DNA of 42,357 nt from Paludibacteraceae bacterium (GTDB lineage Bacteria > Bacteroidota > Bacteroidia > Bacteroidales > Paludibacteraceae), in NCBI GenBank assembly GCA_905233935.1, contig CAJOFU010000004.1, positions 1 to 42,357 of the forward strand. Direction: 5' to 3'. The position numbers and the translations under genes are program-made. The notes beneath the pieces were generated by a model that saw nothing but the letters and a program-made list of their open reading frames with translations, was not told the origin of the DNA and did no database searches. Below, piece after piece: positions 7,950 to 16,947 of this stretch. The first letter of the stretch is position 1. Each line of letters opens with the position of its first letter.

Positions 7950-8744
7950 ATGAAGTCTCCCGAACAAATAGAACTCGCCAAGTTGCAGAATCGTCTAACC
8001 AAACGGTTCCACAAAGCGTGCGCAGATTATTCGCTGATAGAGGACGGCGATCATATCCTCATCGGTCTGAGTGGCGGCAAGGATTCGCTCGCCTTGGTTG
8101 AGTTACTCGGCAAGCGTGCGCAGATCTATGTGCCGAAGTTCAGGGTAACCGCCGTGCATGTACGCGTACGTGAACGCGCGTACATTTCTGATATATCATA
8201 TCTGCAATCATTCTGCGACGAGTTCCGTGTGCCGCTCATCGTTCGCGATACCGAGATCGGAGAAAGTCTAACAGGCGCAGCCGGTCAAACAGCACAGCGG
8301 TCAAACAGTGATAACGGTCAAACAGCGCAGCGGTCTGAGAAGGATCCTTGCTTTCTGTGCTCGTGGTACAGGCGCAAGGCGCTGTTTGATGTTGCAGCCA
8401 AACTTGGCTGCAACAAGATCGCTTTCGGACATCACAAGGACGACATAGTTGAGACGTTGATGATGAACCTGATCTTTGACGGTAAGTTCTCGACCATCTA
8501 CCCCAAACTGCAAATGAACAAAATGCCGCTGCAACTGATTCGTCCGCTCTGCCTGATAGAGGAAAAAGACCTGAGGCGTTACGCTGAACTGCGCGGCTAT
8601 GAGAAGCAGAAGCAACCTTGTCCGTTCGAGAAAAACAGTTCACGTGCCAACATCAAAGAGTTCATCACCCAACTCGAGCAAATGAATCCGAACGTGCGGG
8701 ACTCAATATGGGGCGCGATTGCAAGGTTCGACAAAAACGCGTAA
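7950..8744 (+). CDS. ttcA: TtcA-like PP-loop tRNA thiolation enzyme
   Basis: The protein has 264 residues from the ATG at 7950. The frame is open further upstream, but that part runs through the tRNA. The PP-loop SGGKDS (residues 41-46) binds ATP. Cys134 and Cys137 in PCFLC, with Cys224 in QPCPF, match the three Fe-S-ligating cysteines of TtcA. GHHKDDIVET is also typical. TtcA makes 2-thiocytidine at tRNA position 32. The stretch TGAAGQTAQRSNSDNGQ (about residues 108-125), just before the cysteines, comes from an imperfect 16-17-bp DNA repeat and is not expected in the family. It probably sits in a surface loop. A related PP-loop thiolase with another target is the main alternative. Confidence 0.88.
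   Translation: MKSPEQIELAKLQNRLTKRFHKACADYSLIEDGDHILIGLSGGKDSLALVELLGKRAQIYVPKFRVTAVHVRVRERAYISDISYLQSFCDEFRVPLIVRDTEIGESLTGAAGQTAQRSNSDNGQTAQRSEKDPCFLCSWYRRKALFDVAAKLGCNKIAFGHHKDDIVETLMMNLIFDGKFSTIYPKLQMNKMPLQLIRPLCLIEEKDLRRYAELRGYEKQKQPCPFEKNSSRANIKEFITQLEQMNPNVRDSIWGAIARFDKNA
8276..8335. repeat. Imperfect 16-17-bp tandem repeat inside ttcA
   Basis: The word GGTCAAACAG occurs three times, each followed by a CGCAGC/TGATAAC-like segment, and a fourth partial GGTC follows. The reading frame stays open and the repeat encodes the GQTAQRS-type insert. Confidence 0.8.
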
Positions 8745-8787
8745 TGCGTGAAAAAACGAAGATTTTTTAGCAAAAGTGCAAAAAAAA

Positions 8788-8819
8788 TTTGCATATTCGA
8801 AAAATTTTTGCTAACTTTG
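8788..8819 (+). promoter_or_regulatory. Promoter of the amylase cluster
   Basis: TTTGCA begins at 8788 and TAACTTTG lies at 8812-8819, with 20 bases between. The start point would fall near 8826, about 45 bases before ATG 8870. No other clear promoter is seen before 16948, so the four starch genes, and possibly topB and recF, may be transcribed from here. Confidence 0.85.
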
Positions 8820-8869
8820 TAGGCTTTTTGGATTATATCCGGATTATTTTGCACTTAATATCTATAGAT

Positions 8870-10933
8870 ATGAAAAAACTTTATACAATCCTATCATTAC
8901 TTTGTATAACTGTCGTGATGCACGCTGCATCGTACGGCATACTGCTAAACGGTCAGACATTTTTCCAAGGCGAACCTGCCGGAGAGTTTGACGGTTACCA
9001 GCAGTATCTGTCACATGTGCAGGTCAAGAGCGGTGACTACTGCCAGTTGTACGATGCCGACAACCAAGCAGCATGGGCTGTGGATCTCGACCAATATTCG
9101 GAGAAAGGCTTCACGCGTAACGGTAACAAGTACGACGTGAGTGTGAGCGGTTGCTATAACTTCTACATAAAACTCAAGTATGGTCAAGACCTTCTCTACA
9201 TCGGTAACGGCTCGGGCTGTTATGACCCGACAACCGTGGAATACTATATTGCCGGTGAGGGACTGCCCGGCGTGAGTTGGAGTGAGCACAAGAAGTTGAC
9301 GGACAATACCATCACGTTCAGTAATCTGGCAAAAGGAACATACAAGTTCAAGATTACTTCGGGTGACTGGAGTGGTCTGATCTGGGGCTACGACAAGGTG
9401 GATGAGTTGTGCAGCGACAAAGGTTACACCGAGGACAACGACGGCAACATAATGATTGCGTTCGCCTCGGACGGCGGTTCGATCAAGGTGACCGTGGGTG
9501 ACAACAAGATCTGCGTACGCATAACCGGCGAGGTACAGGAGATTTACGCTTCGGCAGTACCCGGTCAGTGTACGGACGTTATGATGCAGGCATTCTTTTA
9601 CGACTCGTACAGTAACAGTGCTCCCGGTGCAGAGTTGGTAGGTAACACCAAATGGGCAACCCTGTTGCCGCAGGCTGCTGAGATAGGCAAGTATATTGAC
9701 TTGATCTGGTTACCGCCCAGCGCGAACGGTGACGGCACGGGTTACCACCCCAAGCAGTACAGCAACCAGAACTCCAACTGGGGTACACGTGCAGAGCTGG
9801 AGCAACTGATAGCAGCCTTCCACCAGGCGGGCGCCAAGGTAATTGCGGATATAGTGATCAACCACTGCACGGGCTGGACGAGTTGGTGCGACTTCCCGGA
9901 GATGGACTTTGGCGAGTACGGCGTATTCCATCCGGATGCCTCGTACATCTGCAAGAACGACGAGGTGAACCTCAATCCCGATGCCGGTGATTGCTACGGC
10001 AAGGCGACAGGTAACAACGATGACGGCGAGAACTGGGACGGAGCACGCGACTGGGCACATGACAACGTGTATGTACAGGACTTCTTTAAGGCATATCTGC
10101 TGTGGATGCGCAATGTGATGAAATACGACGGATTCCGTTACGACAAGGGTGACGGATTCAACAACTGGCACCACGACAATTACAACAAAGCTTCCGGTCC
10201 GTACATCGCCTTTATGGAGTGCTACAGTAACACCGACGAGATACAGAGCCGTATAGCCGGGGCAAACTACAACCTCATGGGCTTGGATTTCGATACGAAG
10301 TGGCATGTGTTTGATAAGTTTGCCGGCTGGAATTACGGCGTAGGTCGTGGCGGCGGTCTGTTAGGTCGCGGTGACACACGTCACGCTATCACGTTCATCG
10401 ACAGCCACGATTGGTTCATGCGCGACAATGGCAACGAGTTCGGCGGTAACGGTAACTCGCTGAAAGACTTTATGCTGCCGCGTCTGCTGCAAGCCAACGC
10501 ATTCATGCTGAGTATGCCGAGTATTCCTTGTATCTTCTATCCGCACTGGGCAAAGTACAAGGACTTCCTCAAACCGATGATTGAGGCGCGTAAACTCGCC
10601 GGCGTACATAACGAGAGCGAGGTTAAAGACGAATATGCAGAAGAGAGCGGTTACCAGGTAACAGTTGTCGGCAAGTACGGATATCTGATTCTCTGCCTCG
10701 GCACTAAGTGCCACGGAAACTTCCAAGGCTTTGAGAAGAAAGCCAGCTACTATAGTACTCGTGACGGACACGACGAAAGCTACGAGATTTGGGTACTGCG
10801 CACCGCGCCACTGCCGACGGCAATTAGCGAGCAGCCGGTAACCTGTCTGCCGGAGAAGTTCATCGAGAACGGACAACTCTTCATCCGCTACCAAGACAAG
10901 ACCTACGATCTGATGGGAAATGTTGTGAAATAA
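8870..10933 (+). CDS. Secreted GH13 alpha-amylase with N-terminal binding module and sorting-like tail
   Basis: The 687-residue protein starts at ATG 8870, where a clear signal peptide begins (residues 1-19, cut after VMHA). Upstream in-frame codons lie in the promoter. Residues about 20-115 form a module (YGILLNG, AAWAVDLD, FYIKLKY, LYIGNGS) shared with the next two genes. A second beta-rich domain (about 120-225) resembles starch-binding folds. The GH13 barrel follows with all four conserved regions: ADIVINH (about 326), GFRYD with the nucleophile Asp (about 424), FMEC with the acid/base Glu (about 450) and FIDSHD (about 510). The tail ends ENGQLFIR...YDLMGNVVK. It should cut internal alpha-1,4 bonds of starch outside the cell. 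Exact specificity is unknown. Confidence 0.92.
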   Translation: MKKLYTILSLLCITVVMHAASYGILLNGQTFFQGEPAGEFDGYQQYLSHVQVKSGDYCQLYDADNQAAWAVDLDQYSEKGFTRNGNKYDVSVSGCYNFYIKLKYGQDLLYIGNGSGCYDPTTVEYYIAGEGLPGVSWSEHKKLTDNTITFSNLAKGTYKFKITSGDWSGLIWGYDKVDELCSDKGYTEDNDGNIMIAFASDGGSIKVTVGDNKICVRITGEVQEIYASAVPGQCTDVMMQAFFYDSYSNSAPGAELVGNTKWATLLPQAAEIGKYIDLIWLPPSANGDGTGYHPKQYSNQNSNWGTRAELEQLIAAFHQAGAKVIADIVINHCTGWTSWCDFPEMDFGEYGVFHPDASYICKNDEVNLNPDAGDCYGKATGNNDDGENWDGARDWAHDNVYVQDFFKAYLLWMRNVMKYDGFRYDKGDGFNNWHHDNYNKASGPYIAFMECYSNTDEIQSRIAGANYNLMGLDFDTKWHVFDKFAGWNYGVGRGGGLLGRGDTRHAITFIDSHDWFMRDNGNEFGGNGNSLKDFMLPRLLQANAFMLSMPSIPCIFYPHWAKYKDFLKPMIEARKLAGVHNESEVKDEYAEESGYQVTVVGKYGYLILCLGTKCHGNFQGFEKKASYYSTRDGHDESYEIWVLRTAPLPTAISEQPVTCLPEKFIENGQLFIRYQDKTYDLMGNVVK

Positions 10934-10966
10934 GCGGGTTAGCGGATTAGCGGATTAGTGAATTAA
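10934..10966. repeat. 8-bp tandem repeat directly after the first amylase stop
   Basis: GCGGGTTAGCGGATTAGCGGATTAGTG-type sequence: the unit TTAGCGGA repeated about 2.5 times, starting with the first base after TAA and ending near the next gene's start. Confidence 0.7.
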
Positions 10967-10984
10967 TGAAAAAATAATAATACA

Positions 10985-13165
10985 ATGAAAAAATCAGTAA
11001 CAATGTTATTTGTGCTGCTGACTTTAGGATGGTTGGCAGCCAAGGCTGAATGTCAGGATGGTCCTTACGGGCTTAAGATCAACAACCAAACCGTAATAGA
11101 TGCTCCTGCGTTCGGCGATCCGGATGCTCAAGGTCGCAAACAATACAAGGCCTCTTGTGTTGAACTGAATGCCGGTGACGAGATCCAACTGGTGAACCAG
11201 AGTTGTGATGCCACGTGGATGATTGACATTGATCCGTATGGCGAATACGAGAAATTCGAGGGCGGAAAAGATGCCAACAAGCTGACTTGCTTGCAGGCAG
11301 GAAAGTACGATTTCTACATCAAACTGAGTGCTGATGTGGGAGATGTCGTATATATCGGTCCGGGTGAAAACTGCGATGGTGGTGATCCTAATCCTTGCGG
11401 TGACGGCCCTTATGGATTGAAGATTAACGACAAGACAGTGGTTGACGCTCCGTTATATGGTGATCAAGACACCGAAGGTCGTGTTCAGTACATGGCTTCA
11501 TGCGTTGAACTAAAGGCGGGTGACGAGATTCAGTTGGTTAACAAGAGTTGCGATGCTACGTGGATGGTCGATCTTGATCCTTATGGCGATTACGGGAACT
11601 TTACCGGTGGCAAGGAAGCCAACAAACTCACGTGTAATGTAGCCGGCAAGTATGACTTCTACATCAAACTGAGTGCAGAAGCCGGAGATCTTGTGTATGT
11701 AGAGATTAGCCAAACATGCGGTGGTGGTGGCGGCGGCTCTGATGTTTACAAATCTTCCGCTCCTGAGAAGTGCCCCGACGTACTGTTGCAGGCATTCTAC
11801 TGGGATAGTTACACCGACAAGGGCTACGGTCGTACGAAATGGATAGACCACCTCAACGGCAAGAACAACACCTCTGCCGAAGAGATCGGCAAATGGTTCG
11901 ACCTCGTATGGCTGCCGCCTATGTCGAATTCCACAGGAGGTACAGGTTACCTGCCTATCAAATACAGCAACCTGAACAGCGACTGGGGTACGGAACCCAA
12001 ACTGAAAGAGTTGATTGAAGTCCTTCGTCAGAACGGTGCCCGTGTGGTTGCCGACATCGTTATCAACCACATTGCAGGTAGTGCAGGATGGTGTACGTTC
12101 GCCAAGTTGGACTTCGGTGAGTACGGTCAGTTTGAGCCGGACGCTTCGTGGATCTGCAACACCGACGAGATGAACTACGACAGCGGTGCCGGAGCATGCA
12201 AAGGTAAAGCTACAGGTGCTGCCGATGACGGTTACGGTACGGAAGCGAACTACGAAGCCGGACGTGACTGGGATCACACCAACCCCAACGTGCAAAACAT
12301 GTGCAAGGCGTACCTCAAATGGCTCAAGAACGATATCCATGTTGACGGTTTCCGTTACGACTACTGCAAAGGATTCCATAACAGCCATATTGGCGATTAC
12401 AACAAAGCCGCTGAGGCTTACTTCTCCGTAATGGAGTACTGGGACGGTGATATCGGTACCCTGCAATACCATCTGAACGATGCCCACTGGAACACGCTGA
12501 CCTTCGACTTTGCGTTGAAGTACAAGGCGTTCAACGACGGTATAGCTGCCGACAATTACTGGAACCTGAAGGGTGCCGGACTGCCGGGTGCAGGCAATGC
12601 CCGTTACGCCGTAACGTTCCTTGACAGCCACGACTCGTTCCAGCGTGACGGCAACGAGTTCTGCGGTCAAGGCAATTCGATGACCGTCTGCTATGACAAA
12701 ATCATGCAGTGCTACGCTTACCTGCTCTCAATGCCGGGTGTACCTTTGGTATTCTATCCGCACTGGGTAACCTTCAAGGACGCTATTATACCGCTGATCA
12801 ATGCCCGTTACAAAACCGGTGTTCACAGCGAGTCAGCCGTTAGCGACGAGGCTGGTGACGGATTCTACAAGGCTACCATCACCGGCACCAACGGTCAGAT
12901 CCGTCTGCTCGTTGGTCCGAACTCGGGCTACAACAACACTCCGGACGGCTTTACCCTCGCAGGCAAAGGTCTGAATTACGGCGTATATATCAAGACCGAC
13001 GGCACACGCGGTGACAAAGACACCGAGCGCATTGACCGCACAAAGACCGCCGTTGAGGATGTAAAAGCCGACAACGTGAAAGGCGAGAAGTTCATCGAGA
13101 ACGGACAACTCTTCATCCGCTGCAACGAGCATGTATATGACGTGATGGGAAACAGAGTTAAATAG
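10985..13165 (+). CDS. Secreted GH13 alpha-amylase with two N-terminal modules
   Basis: The 726-residue protein has a signal peptide (residues 1-21, cut after AAKA). Two tandem copies of the shared module follow (about 24-130 and 138-250), each with GPYGLKIN, ATWM(I/V)D(I/L)DPYG and KYDFYIKLS, then a glycine linker. The GH13 domain (about 258-640) has all four regions: ADIVINH (about 357), GFRYD (Asp about 458), VMEYWD (Glu about 484) and FLDSHD (about 547). The C-terminal tail has KFIENGQLFIR and YDVMGNRVK; 37 bases of it are identical to the preceding gene. The spacing is 51 bases and the order is collinear, so the genes are probably cotranscribed. The stop codon opens a TAGTCGAAATATCGAAAAAT repeat-like spacer. 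Confidence 0.92.
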   Translation: MKKSVTMLFVLLTLGWLAAKAECQDGPYGLKINNQTVIDAPAFGDPDAQGRKQYKASCVELNAGDEIQLVNQSCDATWMIDIDPYGEYEKFEGGKDANKLTCLQAGKYDFYIKLSADVGDVVYIGPGENCDGGDPNPCGDGPYGLKINDKTVVDAPLYGDQDTEGRVQYMASCVELKAGDEIQLVNKSCDATWMVDLDPYGDYGNFTGGKEANKLTCNVAGKYDFYIKLSAEAGDLVYVEISQTCGGGGGGSDVYKSSAPEKCPDVLLQAFYWDSYTDKGYGRTKWIDHLNGKNNTSAEEIGKWFDLVWLPPMSNSTGGTGYLPIKYSNLNSDWGTEPKLKELIEVLRQNGARVVADIVINHIAGSAGWCTFAKLDFGEYGQFEPDASWICNTDEMNYDSGAGACKGKATGAADDGYGTEANYEAGRDWDHTNPNVQNMCKAYLKWLKNDIHVDGFRYDYCKGFHNSHIGDYNKAAEAYFSVMEYWDGDIGTLQYHLNDAHWNTLTFDFALKYKAFNDGIAADNYWNLKGAGLPGAGNARYAVTFLDSHDSFQRDGNEFCGQGNSMTVCYDKIMQCYAYLLSMPGVPLVFYPHWVTFKDAIIPLINARYKTGVHSESAVSDEAGDGFYKATITGTNGQIRLLVGPNSGYNNTPDGFTLAGKGLNYGVYIKTDGTRGDKDTERIDRTKTAVEDVKADNVKGEKFIENGQLFIRCNEHVYDVMGNRVK

Positions 13166-13196
13166 TCGAAATATCGAAAAATAAATCAATAATACA

Positions 13197-14429
13197 ATGA
13201 AAAAAATATTTTCAGCATTTGCTGCTGTGCTATGTGCAGCAAGTATGTTTGCCGCAAACTACGGCATTCTGGTAAATGGTAAGACGTACTTTGCTGCGTC
13301 GTATGTTGGTCCGGATCCTTACGGAGGAGGTTATGAGCAGTATCTGGCGCACGCGCAAGTCAACTCCGGTGACTACTGCCAGCTCTGCGATGCAGACAAT
13401 AAAGCCGCGTGGGCGGTGGATCTCGACAATGCTTCCGTATCAGGTTTCACCCGTAATGGCGACAGGTACGAAGTATCGGTTGAGGGCTGCTATGACTTCT
13501 ACATCAAACTCAAGTACCAAGCAGATCAGTTGTATATAGGCAACGGTTCGGACTGCGGTGAAGGTATTGACATCAGCGGTCAAGGCGGCGAACAAGGCGG
13601 TGGCGATGATCCTCAGCCTGGAACCAAGTATTTCATGAAGAACAACTGGAACGGTGGGAATGACTGGTCTTGGAAAGAGATGACCGCATCCGAGAACAAG
13701 ACGTTCAAACTGGAGAAAGTTGTGTTCGGCGGAACAGGCGTTAACTACAATACCGCTGAAAGCGATGAAGGTGCAGAGTGGGTAGCCGCTGATGCATTTG
13801 ACGGTGACAAGATAGGTGCATTGGATACCGTAACGTTCGTTCTTGACCTTGCTGCTGCCAAGAAAGTGAAAGCAATCTTGCTCGGCAAGTATAACGGTGA
13901 GCAAGGCGGTGATGATGACGACGACACACCGCAAGGTGCAGCCGGACACGACTTCTATGTGATGGGTTGGATCAACGGTGCTGACGCAGGCGAGGCTGCC
14001 TACGACAAGTTCGACGACCAGTATAAGTTCGTAGATGGCAAGATCATGCTGGACTGCAAAATGGGCAGCTACATCGCTGTCAAGGATGACCAAACGAACT
14101 ATTACTATGCAGAAGGCACATCGGATGCACAGGGCGACAAGGTTACCCTGAAATGGGCAAACGGTTGGAGTCCGTGCCAGAAGTGGGCTATTCTCGAAGG
14201 TGTACGTTACATTATTATCCGCAAGATAGCTTTCAAGGGTGAAATAGAGTTGGAACTCGTTGACAAGGCAACGTTCGATGCCTACCATTTCGATATCAAC
14301 GATGACGGCGAGAGTGCAGTTGAGAACACCACGATCCACAAGAATGTGATCAAGACGATCATCAACGGTCAGGTGGTGATCATCAAGGACGGCGTGCAGT
14401 ACAACCTGCTCGGAGCACAACTGCAATAA
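13197..14429 (+). CDS. Secreted non-catalytic carbohydrate-binding protein of the amylase cluster
   Basis: The 410-residue protein has a signal peptide (residues 1-19). One copy of the module shared with both preceding amylases follows (about 20-120: YGILVNGKTYF, AAWAVDLD, FYIKLKY, LYIGNGSDCG). After a Gly/Asp-rich linker come two further beta-rich domains (KYFMKNNWNGG..., about 145-230; HDFYVMGWINGADAG..., about 245-365), separated by an acidic linker, and the common tail (INGQVVIIKDG, YNLLGAQLQ). No GH13 barrel or other catalytic motif is visible. Its position between amylases suggests starch binding or a scaffold or anchor role. This is inference, as I recognise no named family for the later domains. 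Confidence 0.8.
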   Translation: MKKIFSAFAAVLCAASMFAANYGILVNGKTYFAASYVGPDPYGGGYEQYLAHAQVNSGDYCQLCDADNKAAWAVDLDNASVSGFTRNGDRYEVSVEGCYDFYIKLKYQADQLYIGNGSDCGEGIDISGQGGEQGGGDDPQPGTKYFMKNNWNGGNDWSWKEMTASENKTFKLEKVVFGGTGVNYNTAESDEGAEWVAADAFDGDKIGALDTVTFVLDLAAAKKVKAILLGKYNGEQGGDDDDDTPQGAAGHDFYVMGWINGADAGEAAYDKFDDQYKFVDGKIMLDCKMGSYIAVKDDQTNYYYAEGTSDAQGDKVTLKWANGWSPCQKWAILEGVRYIIIRKIAFKGEIELELVDKATFDAYHFDINDDGESAVENTTIHKNVIKTIINGQVVIIKDGVQYNLLGAQLQ

Positions 14430-14436
14430 TCATCAG

Positions 14437-14462
14437 GAAGGCGCGCTTGGCTGCACGCCTTC
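14437..14462 (+). other. Intergenic hairpin between starch genes
   Basis: GAAGGCG(c)GC pairs with GC(a)CGCCTTC around a TTGGCT loop. There is no T run, so it is more likely an mRNA stability or processing element than a terminator. Confidence 0.5.
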
Positions 14463-14490
14463 TTACTACAACAAAAACACAACAATCAGT

Positions 14491-16911
14491 ATGAAACGTT
14501 TATTCTTTAGTCTGGCAGCCGTGCTATGCACCGTGCTGCTCGTGGCACAAGTCACTACATTGCCTAACCCTATCCCTGTCGATTATACAGGACAGGTTAC
14601 CATCACCTTTGACCCGACCGGCGGCAACGGCGGGATGGTAGGCGCAACGAAATGCTATGTCCACACCGGTCTGATCACATCTTCCTCCTCAAGTGACAGC
14701 GATTGGAAGTACGTGATCGGTTCGTGGCGCGGCTCCAACCAACCGCAACTCACCGCTACCGGCGACGGCAAGTGGGAACTGGTGATTGACAATCTATATG
14801 AGTTCTACAGTGCACCCACTTCAACAAAGATCAAGAAACTGGCTTTTGTGTTCCACGACGGTCCCGGCGGTTCGAAGGAAGGCAAGACTTCCACCGGCGG
14901 TGACATCTTTATCACCCTTGGCGAGGATTCCTCGTCCGGCGATATCTGGGCAGCGGTTGCAGGCTTAACCCCGACCGAGAAGAGCCGCCCGGCTGGCATA
15001 AGCAACGGTATATACTACGGCGCTGACGGCACGTCAGTCACGCTCTGCACCTACGCAGCCAGCAAGACCGATGCCGCCAAGCGCGTGTTCCTCATCGGTG
15101 ATATGACCAATTGGAAACTGGATGCCGATCACCAGCTCTACAAGGACGGCAACTACTTCTGGATCAAACTGACCGGTCTGACCAAAGGCAAAGAGTACCG
15201 TTTCCAATACGCTGTAGAGCGCGCTGACGGCGTGAAGAAACAGATCTCCGACCTCTATTCGGAGAAGGTGATTCACCCCGACGACAAATACGAACCCAAG
15301 AAAGTTGATCCTACCCTCATCAGTTATCCCACCAAGGGTGCTGACGGCGGCTACGTGACGGTTATCCAGCCCGGCAAGCCGGAGTTCGAGTGGAGCGATG
15401 CTACACTGAACTTCCAGCGCCCCGACAAGAACAACCTCGTCATCTATGAACTCTGGGTATATGACTTCACTCAAGACCGTTCGATCAAGGGACTAATGAC
15501 CCGCCTCGAATACATCAAGACCCTCGGTGTGAACGCCGTAGAGTTGATGCCTGTCTGCGAGTTCGACGGCAACTACAACTGGGGCTACTCGCCTAACCAC
15601 TACTTCGCTTTCGACCGTGCGTACGGTTCGTCTGAGATGTTCAAGGAGTTCATCGACGAGTGCCACAAACGCGGTTTGGCAGTGATCATGGATATGGTGT
15701 TCAACCACGCTACGGGCAACAACCCGATGAACAAACTCTATCCTTACGGCGACGACCTCGCCAAGAACCCTTGGTTCAACGTCAGCGCGCCGCACAGCGA
15801 CAATGTGTATGAGGATTGGAACCACGGTTTTGAACCCGCACATGAGATGTTCACCCGTGCTCTCAAATACTGGCTACAGGAATACAAGGTGGACGGTTTC
15901 CGTATGGACCTCAGCCACGGCTTCTGTTCCGACAAGCCGAACACCTCAGTCGGCAACATCAAGGACTACTACACCAACGGTGTACAAGCCGGTTCGCCGG
16001 GTGCATATTTCATCCTTGAGCATTGGGGCAGCAACATGGGCACCGAACGTCCGCAACTCATCAGTGCAGGTATGCAGTGCTGGGCTAATACCTCCAACGC
16101 GTTCTGCCAGACTGCTATGGGTTGGCTCAAGGACGGCGACAGTTTCGCCGATGCCAACAAAGACGGCTACGTAAGTTATGCAGAATCCCACGATGAGGAG
16201 CGCATGCAGTACAAGGCAAAGACCTGGGGCGACGGCGACCTGACCACCAACGAGGCTGCCCGTCTGGCACGTGTGCCGGTGAACGTAGTGTTCAGCGCCT
16301 TCCTCAACGGTTCGCACATGCTCTGGCAGTTCGAAGAGATAGGCTACGACTTCTCGATCAACAGCGACCTTGAGCACCCGAACGGCAACAACGAATCGTA
16401 TCGTTGCAACAAGAAACCCCGTCCGGAAACACGAGGTTACTTCTCTGACCCGAACCGCCAGGCGGCATATACCAAAACCGCTCAGGCTCTGCAACTGCGC
16501 ACACGACTCATGCCAAGCGTATTCGAGGGTGACCCGACATCCGTAAGCGTCGCCACCGGTCAAAAATTACGTACTATCCAATGGGGCAGCGATGTATTTG
16601 TGGCAGGTAACTTCAGTGCAACAACTGCACAAAGTGTTTCTATACCTTCCGGCACATGGTTCAACTACTACCTCCAAGCCCGCCAGACAGCCACAACCGT
16701 TGAACTCCAGCCGGGTGAACTGCTCATCCTCACCGGCTCGCAGCAACAATTGCCTGTTATAGGCGATGTGGAGAAACTGTCCACCGGCATTGATGAGGTA
16801 ATCAATTTCACCACACCCGTCAGCAACGTGCAGAAGTTCTTCTATAACGGCACCCTCTATCTTCGTCGTGGTAATCAGACCTACACTGTTGACGGTCGCC
16901 GCGTAGAATAA
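14491..16911 (+). CDS. Secreted GH13 enzyme of the pullulanase/branching type with CBM48-like domain
   Basis: The 806-residue protein has a signal peptide (residues 1-19). An N-terminal starch-binding-like domain (about 25-170) is followed by an E-set/CBM48-like domain (about 175-270: VFLIGDMTNWK, YRFQYAV). The GH13 barrel opens with VIYELWVYDFTQDRSIKG and GVNAVELMPVCEF, typical of debranching and branching enzymes. Its motifs are MDMVFNH (about 400), GFRMD (Asp about 472), ILEHW (Glu about 509) and YAESHDEE (about 565). A C-terminal beta domain and the sorting-like tail (YNGTLYLRRG, YTVDGRRVE) follow. It probably acts on alpha-1,6 branches or branched oligosaccharides and so complements the two amylases. 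Hydrolysis versus transfer cannot be told from sequence alone. Confidence 0.88.
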   Translation: MKRLFFSLAAVLCTVLLVAQVTTLPNPIPVDYTGQVTITFDPTGGNGGMVGATKCYVHTGLITSSSSSDSDWKYVIGSWRGSNQPQLTATGDGKWELVIDNLYEFYSAPTSTKIKKLAFVFHDGPGGSKEGKTSTGGDIFITLGEDSSSGDIWAAVAGLTPTEKSRPAGISNGIYYGADGTSVTLCTYAASKTDAAKRVFLIGDMTNWKLDADHQLYKDGNYFWIKLTGLTKGKEYRFQYAVERADGVKKQISDLYSEKVIHPDDKYEPKKVDPTLISYPTKGADGGYVTVIQPGKPEFEWSDATLNFQRPDKNNLVIYELWVYDFTQDRSIKGLMTRLEYIKTLGVNAVELMPVCEFDGNYNWGYSPNHYFAFDRAYGSSEMFKEFIDECHKRGLAVIMDMVFNHATGNNPMNKLYPYGDDLAKNPWFNVSAPHSDNVYEDWNHGFEPAHEMFTRALKYWLQEYKVDGFRMDLSHGFCSDKPNTSVGNIKDYYTNGVQAGSPGAYFILEHWGSNMGTERPQLISAGMQCWANTSNAFCQTAMGWLKDGDSFADANKDGYVSYAESHDEERMQYKAKTWGDGDLTTNEAARLARVPVNVVFSAFLNGSHMLWQFEEIGYDFSINSDLEHPNGNNESYRCNKKPRPETRGYFSDPNRQAAYTKTAQALQLRTRLMPSVFEGDPTSVSVATGQKLRTIQWGSDVFVAGNFSATTAQSVSIPSGTWFNYYLQARQTATTVELQPGELLILTGSQQQLPVIGDVEKLSTGIDEVINFTTPVSNVQKFFYNGTLYLRRGNQTYTVDGRRVE

Positions 16912-16947
16912 CAGCTTAACAGTTTAATAGCTTAACATTTTAACGTT

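Noticed and set aside
11510..12670. 386-codon minus-strand ORF inside the second amylase
   Set aside because: It is an antisense shadow of a GH13 gene with all catalytic motifs, and is Val/Thr/Arg-rich without domains.
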